Shown one piece after another: positions 8,401 through 17,315 of a DNA stretch of 64,000 bases. Made by a program: the position numbers and the translations under genes. Position 1 is the stretch's first letter. Each line of letters starts with the position of its first letter. The notes under the pieces were generated by a model, which saw only the letters and a list, made by a program, of their open reading frames with translations, was not told the DNA's origin and ran no database searches. The DNA comes from Streptomyces fragilis (GTDB taxonomy: Bacteria; Actinomycetota; Actinomycetes; Streptomycetales; Streptomycetaceae), in the NCBI RefSeq assembly GCF_003112515.1, contig NZ_BEVZ01000004.1, positions 186,001 through 250,000 on the forward strand, read 5' to 3'.

Positions 8401-9228
8401 GCGGTCGTTCTCGGAGAGCTTGGCGAAGGAGGCGGCGTCCTTGGGGAGCGCGGCGGCGATGACCGCGCGCTGCATGGACGCGTACTCCTTGGCCGAGGAG
8501 AAGGCGGCCAGGGCGCGGGTGCGCTGGATCATCTCCGGGTTGCTGGTCGCCTCGGCCATGTCGGTGGAGAGGTCGAGCAGCTGGGTGATGAGCCGGTGGT
8601 AGGACTCCACCGTCTGGGTGGCGTTGCCCTTGGAGTCGTAGGCGTTCTTGCGCAGCTTGTCGAGGTCGCGCAGTTCGCCGACGAGGCCGACGAGGCTGTC
8701 GCGGACGCCCTGCAGCTCACCCTCGGTGAGCTGGTCGTCGACGGCCTCGGTGTCCTTGAGGAACGTGGTCCGGGCGCGGTCGGTCTTCTCGCGCGGCGTC
8801 TTGACCTTGTAGTCGCGGTCCGAGCCGCCGTGGGCCAGCGGGCCGGCCGTCACGTCGCGCTCCTCCTGGAGCGCGGTGGCGAGCTCGGTGGCCTGCTTGG
8901 TCATCTCGGTCAGCAGCTGCATGTTCTCCAGCTGCTGCATGTCCTCGAGCGAGTCGCTGATGCGCAGGCCGCCCAGGGTGGTCGCGGCGACCACGGGCAG
9001 CGCGAGCAGCGAGACCAGACGGGTGGAGATGCGCCAGTTGCGCAGGGCCATGCGGGAGCCCGGGCCCGTGGATCCGCCGCCTGCCGGCTGCAGCACCGGG
9101 GCGGCCTCATCGCCGGCCGGTCCCTGGCCCGGGGCCTGGGCGTGCTGGGGCGAGGCACCGCGTGCGGTCCCGTTGTGTGGCTCCGGCTCCGCCGAAGCGC
9201 TGCCATCCCTCTTGAAACGTCCCTGCAC
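5488..9228 (-). CDS. cvnA: Nitrate/nitrite-sensor-like histidine kinase CvnA (right conservon)
   Basis: This 1246-aa sensor kinase heads the complete conservon. A Gly/Pro-rich N-terminal tail is followed by a membrane segment, a NIT-type sensor domain (EERDVTAGPL motif), and a second membrane segment around ISGVLILVVLGVSLVGAFVV. HAMP, then the ATPase domain (ELLENATSF, DTGIGL, GLFVVGRL), follow. A very long Pro/Gln/Gly-rich tail carries 15-residue tandem repeats. The C-terminal basic motif GLPKRVPKANLV is shared with the other CvnA. GTG 9228 has GAGGT 10 nt upstream, the same arrangement as in its paralogue; an upstream open frame to 9516 looks non-coding. The signal sensed is unknown. The low-complexity tail is longer and compositionally different from that of the left CvnA. 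Confidence 0.9.
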   Translation of the reverse strand: MQGRFKRDGSASAEPEPHNGTARGASPQHAQAPGQGPAGDEAAPVLQPAGGGSTGPGSRMALRNWRISTRLVSLLALPVVAATTLGGLRISDSLEDMQQLENMQLLTEMTKQATELATALQEERDVTAGPLAHGGSDRDYKVKTPREKTDRARTTFLKDTEAVDDQLTEGELQGVRDSLVGLVGELRDLDKLRKNAYDSKGNATQTVESYHRLITQLLDLSTDMAEATSNPEMIQRTRALAAFSSAKEYASMQRAVIAAALPKDAASFAKLSENDRLYGEAAIGSEKSELDAFTTIYGSGAKKTLEPLGNNSVIEAADKYADTVLSPKGTRNVNRQSYQDWVDDASTKLESMESIEHTLLEEMEQKARELQTEAQREALISGVLILVVLGVSLVGAFVVARSMIRSLRRLQDTATKVAKDRLPELVKQLSENDPQDVDTTVESVGVHSRDEIGQVASAFDDVHREAVRLAAEQALLRGNVNAMFTNLSRRSQGLIQRQLTLISELESREADPDQLSSLFKLDHLATRMRRNGENLLVLAGEEPGRRWTRPVPLVDVLRAAASEVEQYERIELSTVPQTEIAGRVVNDLVHLLAELLENATSFSSPQTKVRVTGHALPDGRALIEIHDTGIGLSPEDLSAINERLAAPPTVDVSVSRRMGLFVVGRLSQRHGIRIQLRPSDSGGTTALVMLPVDVAQGDKKAVPTKGQGGGGVAAAAAGAAAARRGGAALGSGARPALPARDSGGPGGPGAFGQSPSGGRGGMPAGGAGQGRPTAGAGFGGPSAQAPQAGFPAGPAQQQNRGSVPAQRTGQQGQSTGQGMGQGQGMAPAGGQGMSPAGGQGMGPAGGQGRGQGPGAGPQNRAQGGQSGPRQPQLPPPGGPRAELPGGAARPAEGPRGHDDFGQTSQLPRVEDQQGPGSTAQFPRPDFDGPAPQQSQAPGVRHPQQGARPQAQQPQAPQQYGTPGAPAGGQYPQQGYPAAPQDASSTGQFPAAGQYQDPSSTGQFPAQGQYQDPTSTGQFPAPGQYQDPTSTGQFPQPPADGRQQYGGYGAQQQPAQGDLPPVNGHTDGGTPLFDSLETNWFRGQQPGQGPQGQQQYQQPQAGRPAPQQQAPGQPRRPQQPQAPQRAPQQPAQQPPAPQRPGAQAAQRPSAAPWRSSPNDELSRQAERARKPSAGGVTTSGLPKRVPKANLVPGTAQQNQHTGGPQVSRAPDAVRGRLTNLRRGIAQGRQATTGQTGSFPNPTHQQER
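6128..6293 (-). repeat. 45-bp tandem repeat inside cvnA
   Basis: Nearly four tandem copies of a 45-nt unit begin at 6128, 6173, 6218 and 6263 (the last partial). They encode a 15-residue repeat of the type QYQDPTSTGQFPAPG in the disordered tail of the kinase. Copies differ at a few bases, for example DASST, DPSST and DPTST variants. Copy number may vary between strains. Confidence 0.92.
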
Positions 9229-9850
9229 TAGCGTCGCAACCTCTGGACCAGGCGTCCCTCCGGGGGAAGGGACGGTGTCGGCGTATGCGAGGGCGCGTTC
9301 GGGCTGCGCCCCCGTTGGGTGGTCGTGAAGTGACCTTCGTGGTCGTGATGGACCGGCGTTTCTTCCCCCTCCTGACCTCCGCCCGGCGCTGTCGGCGCAC
9401 CGGGGCGTCGGCTGGTTCCCACGACGGTCCGTGGAATTCCAGCACAGTGGCCGATCCTCAACAAGGCCCGTAGGGCAGGCCGTGACCCAGATGACACGTT
9501 GTACCGGCCACGTCACAGGCCGTGGAGGCTCACACCGGGCAAAACGGGTGTTTCCCCAGGTACCGCCTGGCCCGGACAGGTGTCCCAGTCGCCATGATCA
9601 GGAGCGGAATGGAGACTTTCACTTGCTTATGTCCGCTATCGCCCGCCGTCCGTTTCGCCGGATTGGCCGGGAATGACGGGCGTTCAAGTGAGGAAAATCA
9701 CTAAGGATTCACGTACCCTTCACCGGTTGGGCGGTGAAACGCGCGTTTAGCCTGACGTTTTAGCCTGATGCTTGAGAGGGACCGCCGGCAGTCCGCCGGC
9801 GCCCGCCCCACGCCGCAGCAGCACCCGTCATCAGAGGGGTCCGGACGACA
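9229..9850. other. Divergent intergenic region, conservon / 60-aa ORF
   Basis: About 620 bp separate the right cvnA from the plus-strand genes. Open frames here (for example plus strand 9431-9676) lack coding character. Near the right end are a 7-bp inverted repeat TTCACCG/CGGTGAA (9719-9738) and two copies of TTAGCCTGA (about 9747-9755 and 9760-9768). TAGCCT resembles Streptomyces -10 hexamers, so promoters for the small ORF are likely here. Confidence 0.5.
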
Positions 9851-10033
9851 GTGAAGACGAACATGAGCTCTCGCAACACCGCCAACCCGCGCCGCACCAC
9901 CCTGGCGCACCTGGAAGACGCCGCGCACCTGCTCGGCGAGGAGCTGGAGCACTCCGTCGACCTGCCGGCCCAGACGGCCAACCCCCGCCGCACGGTCCTC
10001 GACGAGGTCCCGGTCCGCGCGACCGCCGAGTAG
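9851..10033 (+). CDS. Small protein (60 aa) with repeated NPRRT motif
   Basis: I do not recognise this 60-aa protein. Third codon positions are almost all G or C, which supports real coding. GTG 9851 has a GAGGGG motif 11 nt upstream; an ATG at 9863 is the alternative. The striking feature is a repeated element: TANPRRTTL near the N terminus and TANPRRTVL near the C terminus, separated by a predicted helix (LEDAAHLLGEELEHS). There is no signal peptide and no membrane segment. It lies divergent from cvnA and upstream of the FAH-family gene. It could be a conserved Streptomyces orphan peptide; no function can be assigned. Confidence 0.65.
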   Translation: MKTNMSSRNTANPRRTTLAHLEDAAHLLGEELEHSVDLPAQTANPRRTVLDEVPVRATAE

Positions 10034-10175
10034 CGGCGGCGCCGGCACGCCCGGGGGCCGCCGCCGGTACTCGGGCGGCCCGTCCGGACGGTGCGCACCA
10101 CCCCGGCCCCTTCCTCCGCGTTAGCCTGGAGCGTCAGACTCCGGCCGGCAGCTCAGTGAGGGGCACCAGGATCCC

Positions 10176-10944
<769 letters not shown>

Positions 10945-10952
<8 letters not shown>

Positions 10953-12420
10953 CGCACCAGTCCGTGTTCGTTTCTGCCCCTCCCCCACCGGTAACCCCCA
11001 CGTGGGCCTGGTGCGCACCGCCCTGTTCAACTGGGCGTACGCCCGGCGCCACCAGGGGACCCTGGTCTTCCGCATCGAGGACACCGACGCGGCCCGCGAC
11101 TCGGAGGAGTCGTACGAGCAGCTCCTCGACGCGATGCGCTGGCTGGGCTTCGACTGGGACGAGGGCCCCGAGGTCGGCGGTCCGCACGCGCCGTACCGGC
11201 AGTCGCAGCGGATGGACATCTACCGCGACGTGGCGCAGAAGCTGCTGGACGGCGGCTACGCCTACCACTGCTACTGCTCCGCCGAGGAGCTCGACGAGCG
11301 CCGTGAGGCCGCCCGCGCGGCCGGCCGCCCGTCCGGCTACGACGGCCACTGCCGTGAGCTGACCCCCGAGCAGGTCGCCGCCTACGAGGCGGAGGGCCGC
11401 AAGCCGATCGTGCGCTTCCGGATGCCCGACACCACGATCACCTTCGACGACCTGGTGCGCGGCGAGCTGACGTTCACCCCGGAGAACGTGCCGGACTACG
11501 GCATCGTCCGGGCCAACGGCGCGCCGCTGTACACCCTGGTGAACCCGGTCGACGACGCGCTGATGGACATCACCCACGTCCTGCGCGGCGAGGACCTGCT
11601 CTCCTCCACCCCGCGGCAGATCGCGCTGTACGGCGCGCTGATCGAGCTGGGCGTCGCCAAGGCCGTCCCGCGCTTCGGCCACCTGCCGTACGTGATGGGC
11701 GAGGGCAACAAGAAGCTCTCCAAGCGCGACCCGCAGGCCTCTCTCAACCTGTACCGCGAGCAGGGCTTCCTCCCCGAGGGCCTGCTCAACTACCTGTCGC
11801 TGCTGGGCTGGTCCCTCTCCGCCGACCGGGACGTCTTCTCGATCGAGGAGATGGTGGCCGCCTTCGACCTGAAGGACGTCAACCCGAACCCGGCGCGCTT
11901 CGACCTGAAGAAGTGCGAGGCGATCAACGGCGACCACATCCGGATGCTCGACGCGAAGGAGTTCGCGGCCCGCTGCGAGCCGTGGCTGCGGGCGCCGTTC
12001 GCCCCGTGGGCGCCGGAGGACTTCGACGAGGCGAAGTGGGCGGCGATCGCCCCGCACGCGCAGACCCGTCTGCGGGTGCTGTCGGAGATCACCGCGAACG
12101 TCGACTTCCTCTTCCTCCCGGAGCCCGTTTTCGACGAGGCCTCCTGGAACAAGGCGATGAAGGAGGGCTCGGACGCGCTGCTGCGCACGGCGCGCGAGAA
12201 GCTCGAGGCCGCCGACTGGTCCTCGGCGGAGTCCCTCAAGGAGGCCGTCCTGGCCGCCGGCGAGGCCCACGGCCTGAAGCTCGGCAAGGCGCAGGCCCCG
12301 GTCCGCGTCGCGGTCACCGGCCGCACGGTGGGCCTGCCGCTCTTCGAGTCCCTGGAGATCCTCGGCAAGGAGAAGACCCTGGCCCGCGTGGACGCGGCGC
12401 TGGCGAAGCTGGCGGCGTGA
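10945..12420 (+). CDS. gltX: Glutamyl-tRNA synthetase
   Basis: This 491-aa class I aminoacyl-tRNA synthetase charges tRNA-Glu. In organisms with GatCAB it usually also charges tRNA-Gln, which GatCAB then amidates; gatCAB lies about 28 kb away in this window. The HIGH-type signature appears as [11 protein letters not shown] and the KMSKS-type loop as KKLSKRD. A Cys-rich patch (YHCYCSAEE) lies in the insertion domain. I chose GTG 10945 ([16 protein letters not shown]), which overlaps the FAH gene by 8 nt, over a TTG nine bases upstream. A very strong terminator hairpin follows the stop codon. Confidence 0.97.
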
Positions 12421-12460
12421 CGCGCCAGGCGATACAGCCGGCCGTACGCGGCGCGCACGA

Positions 12461-12508
12461 AGGGGCGGTGGCCGCTCCCGGTACCTCCGGGAGCGGCCAC
12501 CGCCCTTT
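12461..12508 (+). terminator. Terminator after gltX
   Basis: A 19-bp perfect stem (GGGCGGTGGCCGCTCCC and its complement, extended by GG/CC) with a TACCT loop is followed by TTT. It lies about 40 nt past the gltX stop codon. Confidence 0.9.
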
Positions 12509-12643
12509 CCCGTCCGGTGTGTGCGGGTGCACCGAATCGCATCCGGCGCGTTCCCCTGCCGTGACCTTCCCTTCTAGGGTGCCGTTGTCGGCGGGGCGGG
12601 CGGTCGGGCCGGCCCCGGGCAGGAAAGGGACGAGGGGCACGGC

Positions 12644-13780
12644 GTGGCCGAGCTGAACGGATTTGTGGACGAGCGCTTCGCGGCGGTGCGGGAGGCCGCG
12701 GAGGCCAACCTGGCCGCCGGGAGGGAGACCGGGCTGTCGATCTGCCTGGACGTCGACGGCGAGCGGGTGGTCGACCTGTGGGGCGGTCACGCCGACCGGG
12801 CGCGCACCCGCCCCTGGGAGCGGGACACCCTGGTCAACGTGTGGTCGACGACCAAGACGCTGACCTCGCTGGCGGCGCTGATCCTGGTGGACCGCGGTGA
12901 GCTGGACGTCGACGCCCCGGTGGCGAAGTACTGGCCCGAGTTCGCGGCGGGCGGCAAGGAGGGCGTGCTGGTCCGGCACCTGCTGGGCCACACGTCCGGG
13001 GTGTCCGGCTGGGCGGCGCCGTTCGACGCGGCGGACATCTTCGACTGGGAGCGCTCGACCGCGCACCTCGCGGCGCAGGAGCCGTGGTGGACCCCGGGTG
13101 AGGGCTCCGGTTACCACCTGCTCGACTTCGGGCACCTCGTCGGCGAGGTGGTCCGCCGGGTCAGCGGGAAGCCGCTCAGGCGGTTCGTCGACGAGGAGAT
13201 CGCCGGCCCGCTGGGCACGGACTTCCGCATCGGCGCGCGGGAGGAGGACTGGGACCGCTGCGCGGAGATCATCCCGCCGCCTCCGCTGCCGATCGACCAG
13301 AGCGCGATCGACCCGTCGAGCGTGCTGATGAAGACGATGACGGGCGCGCCGCTGCGGGCCGAGGTCGCCAACACCGCCGAGTGGCGTAGCGCCGACATCG
13401 GCGGGGCCAACGGCCACGGCAACGCGGCCTCGATCGCGCGGACCCTCTCCGTGATCTCCCGCGGCGGCGAGGTCGACGGGGTGCGGCTGCTGTCGCCGGA
13501 GACGGTGGAGCTGATCTTCCGCGAGCAGGCGCGGGGCGTCGACCGGGTGCTGGGCATCCCCCTGCGCTGGGGCATCGGCTACGCGCTGCCCGAGCCGGCC
13601 GGGGTGCCGTTCGTCCCCGACGGCAGGATCTGCTTCTGGGGCGGCTGGGGCGGCTCGCAGATCGTGATGGACGTCGAGCGGAGGATGACCTTCTGCTACG
13701 TGATGAACGAGATGAAGGCGGGCCTGGTCGGCTCGGAGGAGGGCGCGCAGTACCTCTCCGCCGTCTACGCGGCGGTCTGA
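12644..13780 (+). CDS. Serine hydrolase, class C beta-lactamase/esterase fold
   Basis: This 378-aa protein is of the beta-lactamase-related family (Pfam Beta-lactamase; EstB/LACTB-like). The nucleophile motif SxxK is S68-T-T-K71. The second-motif Tyr is probably Y157 in GSGYHLLDFG. HLLGHTSGVSGW is a family hallmark, and the third motif is the WGGWGG segment near the C terminus. No signal peptide is visible, so a cytoplasmic esterase or peptidase activity is more likely than antibiotic resistance. GTG 12644 follows an AGGAAAGGGACGAGG stretch. A TAGGGT hexamer near 12574 could be its -10. It converges on the next gene with a shared hairpin. Confidence 0.88.
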   Translation: MAELNGFVDERFAAVREAAEANLAAGRETGLSICLDVDGERVVDLWGGHADRARTRPWERDTLVNVWSTTKTLTSLAALILVDRGELDVDAPVAKYWPEFAAGGKEGVLVRHLLGHTSGVSGWAAPFDAADIFDWERSTAHLAAQEPWWTPGEGSGYHLLDFGHLVGEVVRRVSGKPLRRFVDEEIAGPLGTDFRIGAREEDWDRCAEIIPPPPLPIDQSAIDPSSVLMKTMTGAPLRAEVANTAEWRSADIGGANGHGNAASIARTLSVISRGGEVDGVRLLSPETVELIFREQARGVDRVLGIPLRWGIGYALPEPAGVPFVPDGRICFWGGWGGSQIVMDVERRMTFCYVMNEMKAGLVGSEEGAQYLSAVYAAV

Positions 13781-13840
13781 CGCACAGTCACCGGGCCTGC
13801 GCCTCCCCGCGCCGCGGGGGGGGGCGGCCTGTCGTGTCGA

Positions 13841-13864
13841 GGGGGCGGCTGGTGGGCCGCCCCC
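13841..13864. terminator. Bidirectional hairpin between convergent genes
   Basis: GGGGGCGGC / GCCGCCCCC forms a 9-bp stem with a 6-nt loop. It lies between the stop codons of the plus-strand hydrolase (13780) and the minus-strand secreted protein (13888). Confidence 0.7.
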
Positions 13865-13887
13865 TGTGCCGTGCAGGCCGGTGGGTG

Positions 13888-15300
13888 TCAGAAGCCGCCG
13901 CCGAAGTCGCCGCCTCCGCCCCCGCCGAAGCCGCCGCCGTCTCCGAACCCCCCGCCGAAGTCACCGGAGTTGAAGTCGCCGCCGCTGAAGTCGCCGCCGT
14001 CGAAGCCGCCGCCGTCGCCGTAGCCGGCGCCCCAGCCCGCCCCGTAGGCGGGTCCCGCCATCATGCCGCCGAGCATCGTGCCCATCAGCAGTCCCGGCAG
14101 CAGCGCGCCGCCGAAGTAGCCGCCGGCCCAGGGGCCGTAGACCGGGCCCGCGTCCCAGTAGGGGCGGCGGGTGCCGTACCCGGTGTCGACCTCGCGGATC
14201 ATCGGCTCCAGCCCGTCCGCCAGCCGCGCCTGGTCCGCCGCGCACACCGGCACGTCACGCGTCGTGCCGCCGGGCGGAGTCCACCGCGCGTCGGCCACCG
14301 ACGGCCCGTGCCGCGGGTCGAAGAAGCAGGGCGCGCGCCGCGCCGGCAGCGGCCGTCCCTCCCGCCGTGCGGCGAGCACGGCGAGCGCGAAGCGGCCGTC
14401 CTCCAGCGTCTCGGTGACGCCCTTGACGTCCTCGGGCCCCCGGGCGGCGGCCATCTTCGTCTTGGCGTCCTCGTAACTGTCCAGCGCCCGCGCGTAGTCC
14501 GCGCGCATGGCGTCGTCGGCGCCCGGCTCGCCCGGGTGGAAGTCCAGCCGGTCGAGTTCCTCGCCGTACGCGGTGATGTCCTCGTCCACGACGACCCGCA
14601 GCCGCTCCAGCGCCTCGCGCCGGTCCGCCTCGGCCCGGCGGCGGCTGCGGCGGGTGACCACCAGCGCGCTGCCGCCGACCACCGCGGCGAGCGCGCCCAC
14701 GGTCACCAGGGCGCCGACGCCGTTGGCCGCGCCGGCCCCCCGCCCGTTCCAGCTGTCGGGCGCGGACCCTCTCATGGTGTCCAGGGCCCGGTCGGTGAAG
14801 TCGTTCAGCTGCTGCGGGGCCGGCTCGCCGTCCACGCTGCGGGCCAGGTTGCTGACGGCCTGGCGGGACATGACCGACGAGTCGGCCCGTGCGTCGAACC
14901 GGTCGCCCAGGCGTATGCCGTAGACGCCGGTGATGCCGGTGGCGGCGCGCAGGTCGCCGAAGATGTCGTCGGTCGGGTAGTCGGCGGGCAGGACCACCAG
15001 GAACACCGCGCGGTCCGCGTCCTCGATCCGGTCGGCGAGGTCCTTCGCCTGGGCCTGCGAGAGCTGGTCGGCCGCCTGAGGGTCGACGTAGACGGGGTTG
15101 TCCCGCAGGCGCTCGCCGATCTCCGACATGTCGGTGGCGGCCGGGGCGGCCTGGCGGGACTCCGCCGCGGCCACTGTCCCGGTGGGCGCGGCGGAGGCAA
15201 GGGGCACGCCGGTCGCCAAGGCGGCCGACGTGGTGAGCAGCGCTGCGGCCGCTACGGAGGCCGGTCGCCCGAGACGCCGGCGGGTCGGGGTGCCCTTCAT
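13888..15300 (-). CDS. Exported membrane-anchored protein with Gly-Asp-Phe-rich tail
   Basis: This 470-aa protein has an N-terminal signal peptide (basic TRRRLGRPAS, hydrophobic core to about residue 38, Ala-rich cleavage region). The extracytoplasmic N-domain loosely resembles TPM/YgcG-type domains (LADRIEDADRAVFLVVLPA, then GVYGIRLGDRFDARAD). A single membrane helix follows (VGALVTVGALAAVVGGSALVV), then a basic RRSRRR stop and a cytoplasmic helical region. The last roughly 65 residues are almost entirely Gly/Asp/Phe/Ser, with GGDF-like repeats. I infer a membrane or envelope role; no enzymatic residues are evident. The start ATG at 15300 lacks a strong ribosome binding site. Confidence 0.8.
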   Translation of the reverse strand: MKGTPTRRRLGRPASVAAAALLTTSAALATGVPLASAAPTGTVAAAESRQAAPAATDMSEIGERLRDNPVYVDPQAADQLSQAQAKDLADRIEDADRAVFLVVLPADYPTDDIFGDLRAATGITGVYGIRLGDRFDARADSSVMSRQAVSNLARSVDGEPAPQQLNDFTDRALDTMRGSAPDSWNGRGAGAANGVGALVTVGALAAVVGGSALVVTRRSRRRAEADRREALERLRVVVDEDITAYGEELDRLDFHPGEPGADDAMRADYARALDSYEDAKTKMAAARGPEDVKGVTETLEDGRFALAVLAARREGRPLPARRAPCFFDPRHGPSVADARWTPPGGTTRDVPVCAADQARLADGLEPMIREVDTGYGTRRPYWDAGPVYGPWAGGYFGGALLPGLLMGTMLGGMMAGPAYGAGWGAGYGDGGGFDGGDFSGGDFNSGDFGGGFGDGGGFGGGGGGDFGGGF

Positions 15301-15405
15301 ACGTACGAAGGTACGCCCGATGACCCAAAAGGGTGAAATGGGTCACCGGTGGACGACCGGCGCGGTGGACCCGTCCGACACCCCGGGCCCACCCGGCACG
15401 TGCGG

Positions 15406-17004
15406 CTACGCCGGCTCGACCCCCGCCCGCAGCAGGCCGTAGGTGTAGGCGTCGGAGAGCGCCTGCCAGGAGGCCGCGATCACGTTGTCGGCGACGCCGA
15501 CCGTGGACCACTCGGTGCGGCCGTCGGAGGTGGAGATGAGCACCCGGGTCGTCGAGTCGGTGCCCGAGCGGCCCTCCAGGATGCGGACCTTGTAGTCGAC
15601 CAGACCGATCTTGGCCAGCTCCGGGTAGATCCGCTCCAGGCCCGCGCGCAGCGCCCGGTCCAGCGCGTTGACCGGGCCGTTGCCCTCGCCCGCGGCGTGG
15701 ATGACCTCGCCCTTGGCGACCAGCTTGACCGTGGCCTCGTTGGCGTGGCTGCCGTCGGGGCGGTCCTCGGTGATCGCGCGCCAGGAGTCCACCTGGAAGT
15801 AGACCGGCAGGGTGCCCGCCTCGGCGCGCAGCAGCAGTTCGAAGCTGGCGTCGGCGGCCTCGTAGGTGTAGCCCCTGAGCTCGCGCTCCTTGACCCGCTC
15901 GACGACCCGCCCGACCAGCTCCCGGTCGCCGCCGAGGTCGATGCCGAGCTCCTTGCCCTTCAGCTCGACGGAGGCCCGGCCGGCCATGTCGGAGACCAGC
16001 ATCCGCATGGTGTTGCCGACCTGCTCGGGGTCGATGTGCTGGTACAGGTCCGGGTCGACCTTGATCGCGGAGGCGTGCAGTCCGGCCTTGTGGGCGAAGG
16101 CGGAGAGGCCGACGTAGGGCTGGTGGGTGGAGGGCGTGAGGTTGACGACCTCGGCGATCGCGTGCGAGATCCGGGTCATCTCTCGGAGCCTGCCCTCGGG
16201 CAGGACCCGCTTGCCGTACTTGATCTCCAGCGCGGCGACGACCGGGAAGAGGTTGGCGTTGCCGACCCGCTCGCCGTAGCCGTTGGCGGTGCACTGCACG
16301 TGGGTGGCGCCGGCGTCGACGGCGGCCAGCGTGTTGGCGACGGCGCAGCCGGTGTCGTCCTGGGCGTGGATGCCGAGGCGGGCTCCGGTGTCCGCGAGGA
16401 CGGTGGCGACCACGGCGTGGATCTGCGCGGGCAGCAGGCCGCCGTTGGTGTCGCACAGGACGACCACGTCGGCGCCGGCCTCGGACGCGGTGCGCACCAC
16501 GGCCTTGGCGTACTCGGGGTTGGCCCGGTAGCCGTCGAAGAAGTGCTCGCAGTCGACGAAGACCCGGCGGCCGGCGGCCCTGAGGTGGGCGACGGTGTCG
16601 CGGATCATCTCGAGGTTCTCGTCCAGGGTGGTGCGCAGCGCCAGCTCGACGTGCCGGTCGTGGGCCTTGGCGACCAGGGTGATCACCGGGGCGCCGGAGT
16701 CCAGGAGCGCCTTGACCTGCGGGTCGTCGGCGGCGGAGCCGCCGGCCCGGCGGGTGGCGCCGAAGGCCACCAGCTGGGCGTGCCGGAAGTCGATCTCCTC
16801 GCGGGCGCGGGCGAAGAACTCGGTGTCCCGCGGGTTGGCGCCGGGCCAGCCGCCCTCGATGAACCCCACGCCGAACTCGTCCAGGTGCCGTGCGATGGCG
16901 AGCTTGTCGGAGACGGTGAGGTTGATGCCCTCCCGCTGGGCCCCGTCGCGCAGCGTGGTGTCGAAGACGTGGAAGGCGTCGTCGGGTCGGCTGGTTTCCG
17001 TCAT
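15406..17004 (-). CDS. cimA: Citramalate synthase (CimA-type)
   Basis: This 532-aa enzyme of the alpha-isopropylmalate/homocitrate synthase superfamily matches the CimA class. CimA condenses pyruvate and acetyl-CoA to citramalate, the threonine-independent route to 2-oxobutanoate and isoleucine. The catalytic barrel starts at FDTTLRDGAQREGI, with the metal-binding element VLCDTNGG and the loop IHAQDDTGCAVANTL. The C-terminal allosteric LeuA-dimer domain covers roughly residues 390-520. ATG 17004 has AGGAG 8 nt upstream. The leader contains a terminator-like hairpin (17107-17136), so it is probably attenuated. Distinguishing CimA from 2-isopropylmalate synthase rests on overall family resemblance. 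Confidence 0.9.
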   Translation of the reverse strand: MTETSRPDDAFHVFDTTLRDGAQREGINLTVSDKLAIARHLDEFGVGFIEGGWPGANPRDTEFFARAREEIDFRHAQLVAFGATRRAGGSAADDPQVKALLDSGAPVITLVAKAHDRHVELALRTTLDENLEMIRDTVAHLRAAGRRVFVDCEHFFDGYRANPEYAKAVVRTASEAGADVVVLCDTNGGLLPAQIHAVVATVLADTGARLGIHAQDDTGCAVANTLAAVDAGATHVQCTANGYGERVGNANLFPVVAALEIKYGKRVLPEGRLREMTRISHAIAEVVNLTPSTHQPYVGLSAFAHKAGLHASAIKVDPDLYQHIDPEQVGNTMRMLVSDMAGRASVELKGKELGIDLGGDRELVGRVVERVKERELRGYTYEAADASFELLLRAEAGTLPVYFQVDSWRAITEDRPDGSHANEATVKLVAKGEVIHAAGEGNGPVNALDRALRAGLERIYPELAKIGLVDYKVRILEGRSGTDSTTRVLISTSDGRTEWSTVGVADNVIAASWQALSDAYTYGLLRAGVEPA

Positions 17005-17106
17005 GGCAGGAACTCCTGAACTGGTCGTCTCGGTCGGACCGGAAGGACCGGCTCCACCGTCCCCGACTCTCGCGCGCCCTCCGTCCCGGCCGTGGGTGGG
17101 GCCGAA

Positions 17107-17136
17107 ACAAAGAAAACCCCTCGCGGGTGCGAGAGG
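17107..17136 (-). promoter_or_regulatory. Candidate transcription attenuator upstream of cimA
   Basis: On the minus strand CCTCTCGC-ACCC-GCGAGGGG forms an 8-bp stem (one G-U pair) followed directly by TTTTCTTTG, a textbook intrinsic terminator. It lies about 100 nt upstream of the cimA start. A second hairpin (17161-17195, outer stem GTGACC/GGTCAC) precedes it and could be the pause hairpin. Confidence 0.7.
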
Positions 17137-17191
17137 TCTGCGCGCGGGTCGACGACGAGGGTGACCACGCGTACGGGGTACGTACGGGCGG

Positions 17192-17227
17192 TCACTGCGG
17201 ACCGGCGCGCCTGCTGCCGATAATCAT
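17192..17227 (-). CDS. Candidate leader peptide for cimA (MIIGSRRAGPQ)
   Basis: An 11-codon ORF in the cimA leader carries two tandem isoleucine codons right after the ATG. Its stop codon is about 56 nt before the terminator hairpin, almost the same spacing as between the ilvB leader peptide and its attenuator. CimA feeds isoleucine synthesis, so Ile-dependent attenuation makes sense. There is no obvious Shine-Dalgarno, and a competing Val-rich frame starts at the nearby GTG, so this stays tentative. Confidence 0.35.
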   Translation of the reverse strand: MIIGSRRAGPQ

Positions 17228-17315
17228 GGCGAACGAGGGCACATCGCCAGTCTGGCACAGGTTGCACGGTCGAAACCGGGTGTCTCAGAATCCGGGCGAA
17301 CCGTCCCACCACGCG

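Noticed and set aside
5020..9231. A 1403-codon plus-strand open frame opposite the right cvnA
   Set aside because: Same reason: complement-frame artefact over the conserved CvnA and CvnB coding sequences.
9431..9676. A plus-strand 81-codon frame in the conservon/60-aa gap
   Set aside because: Third-position GC is low and the start has no ribosome binding site; no recognisable features.
12644..13780. Beta-lactamase-fold protein considered as antibiotic resistance
   Set aside because: No signal peptide or KTG-type third motif of true beta-lactamases; the esterase/peptidase branch fits better.
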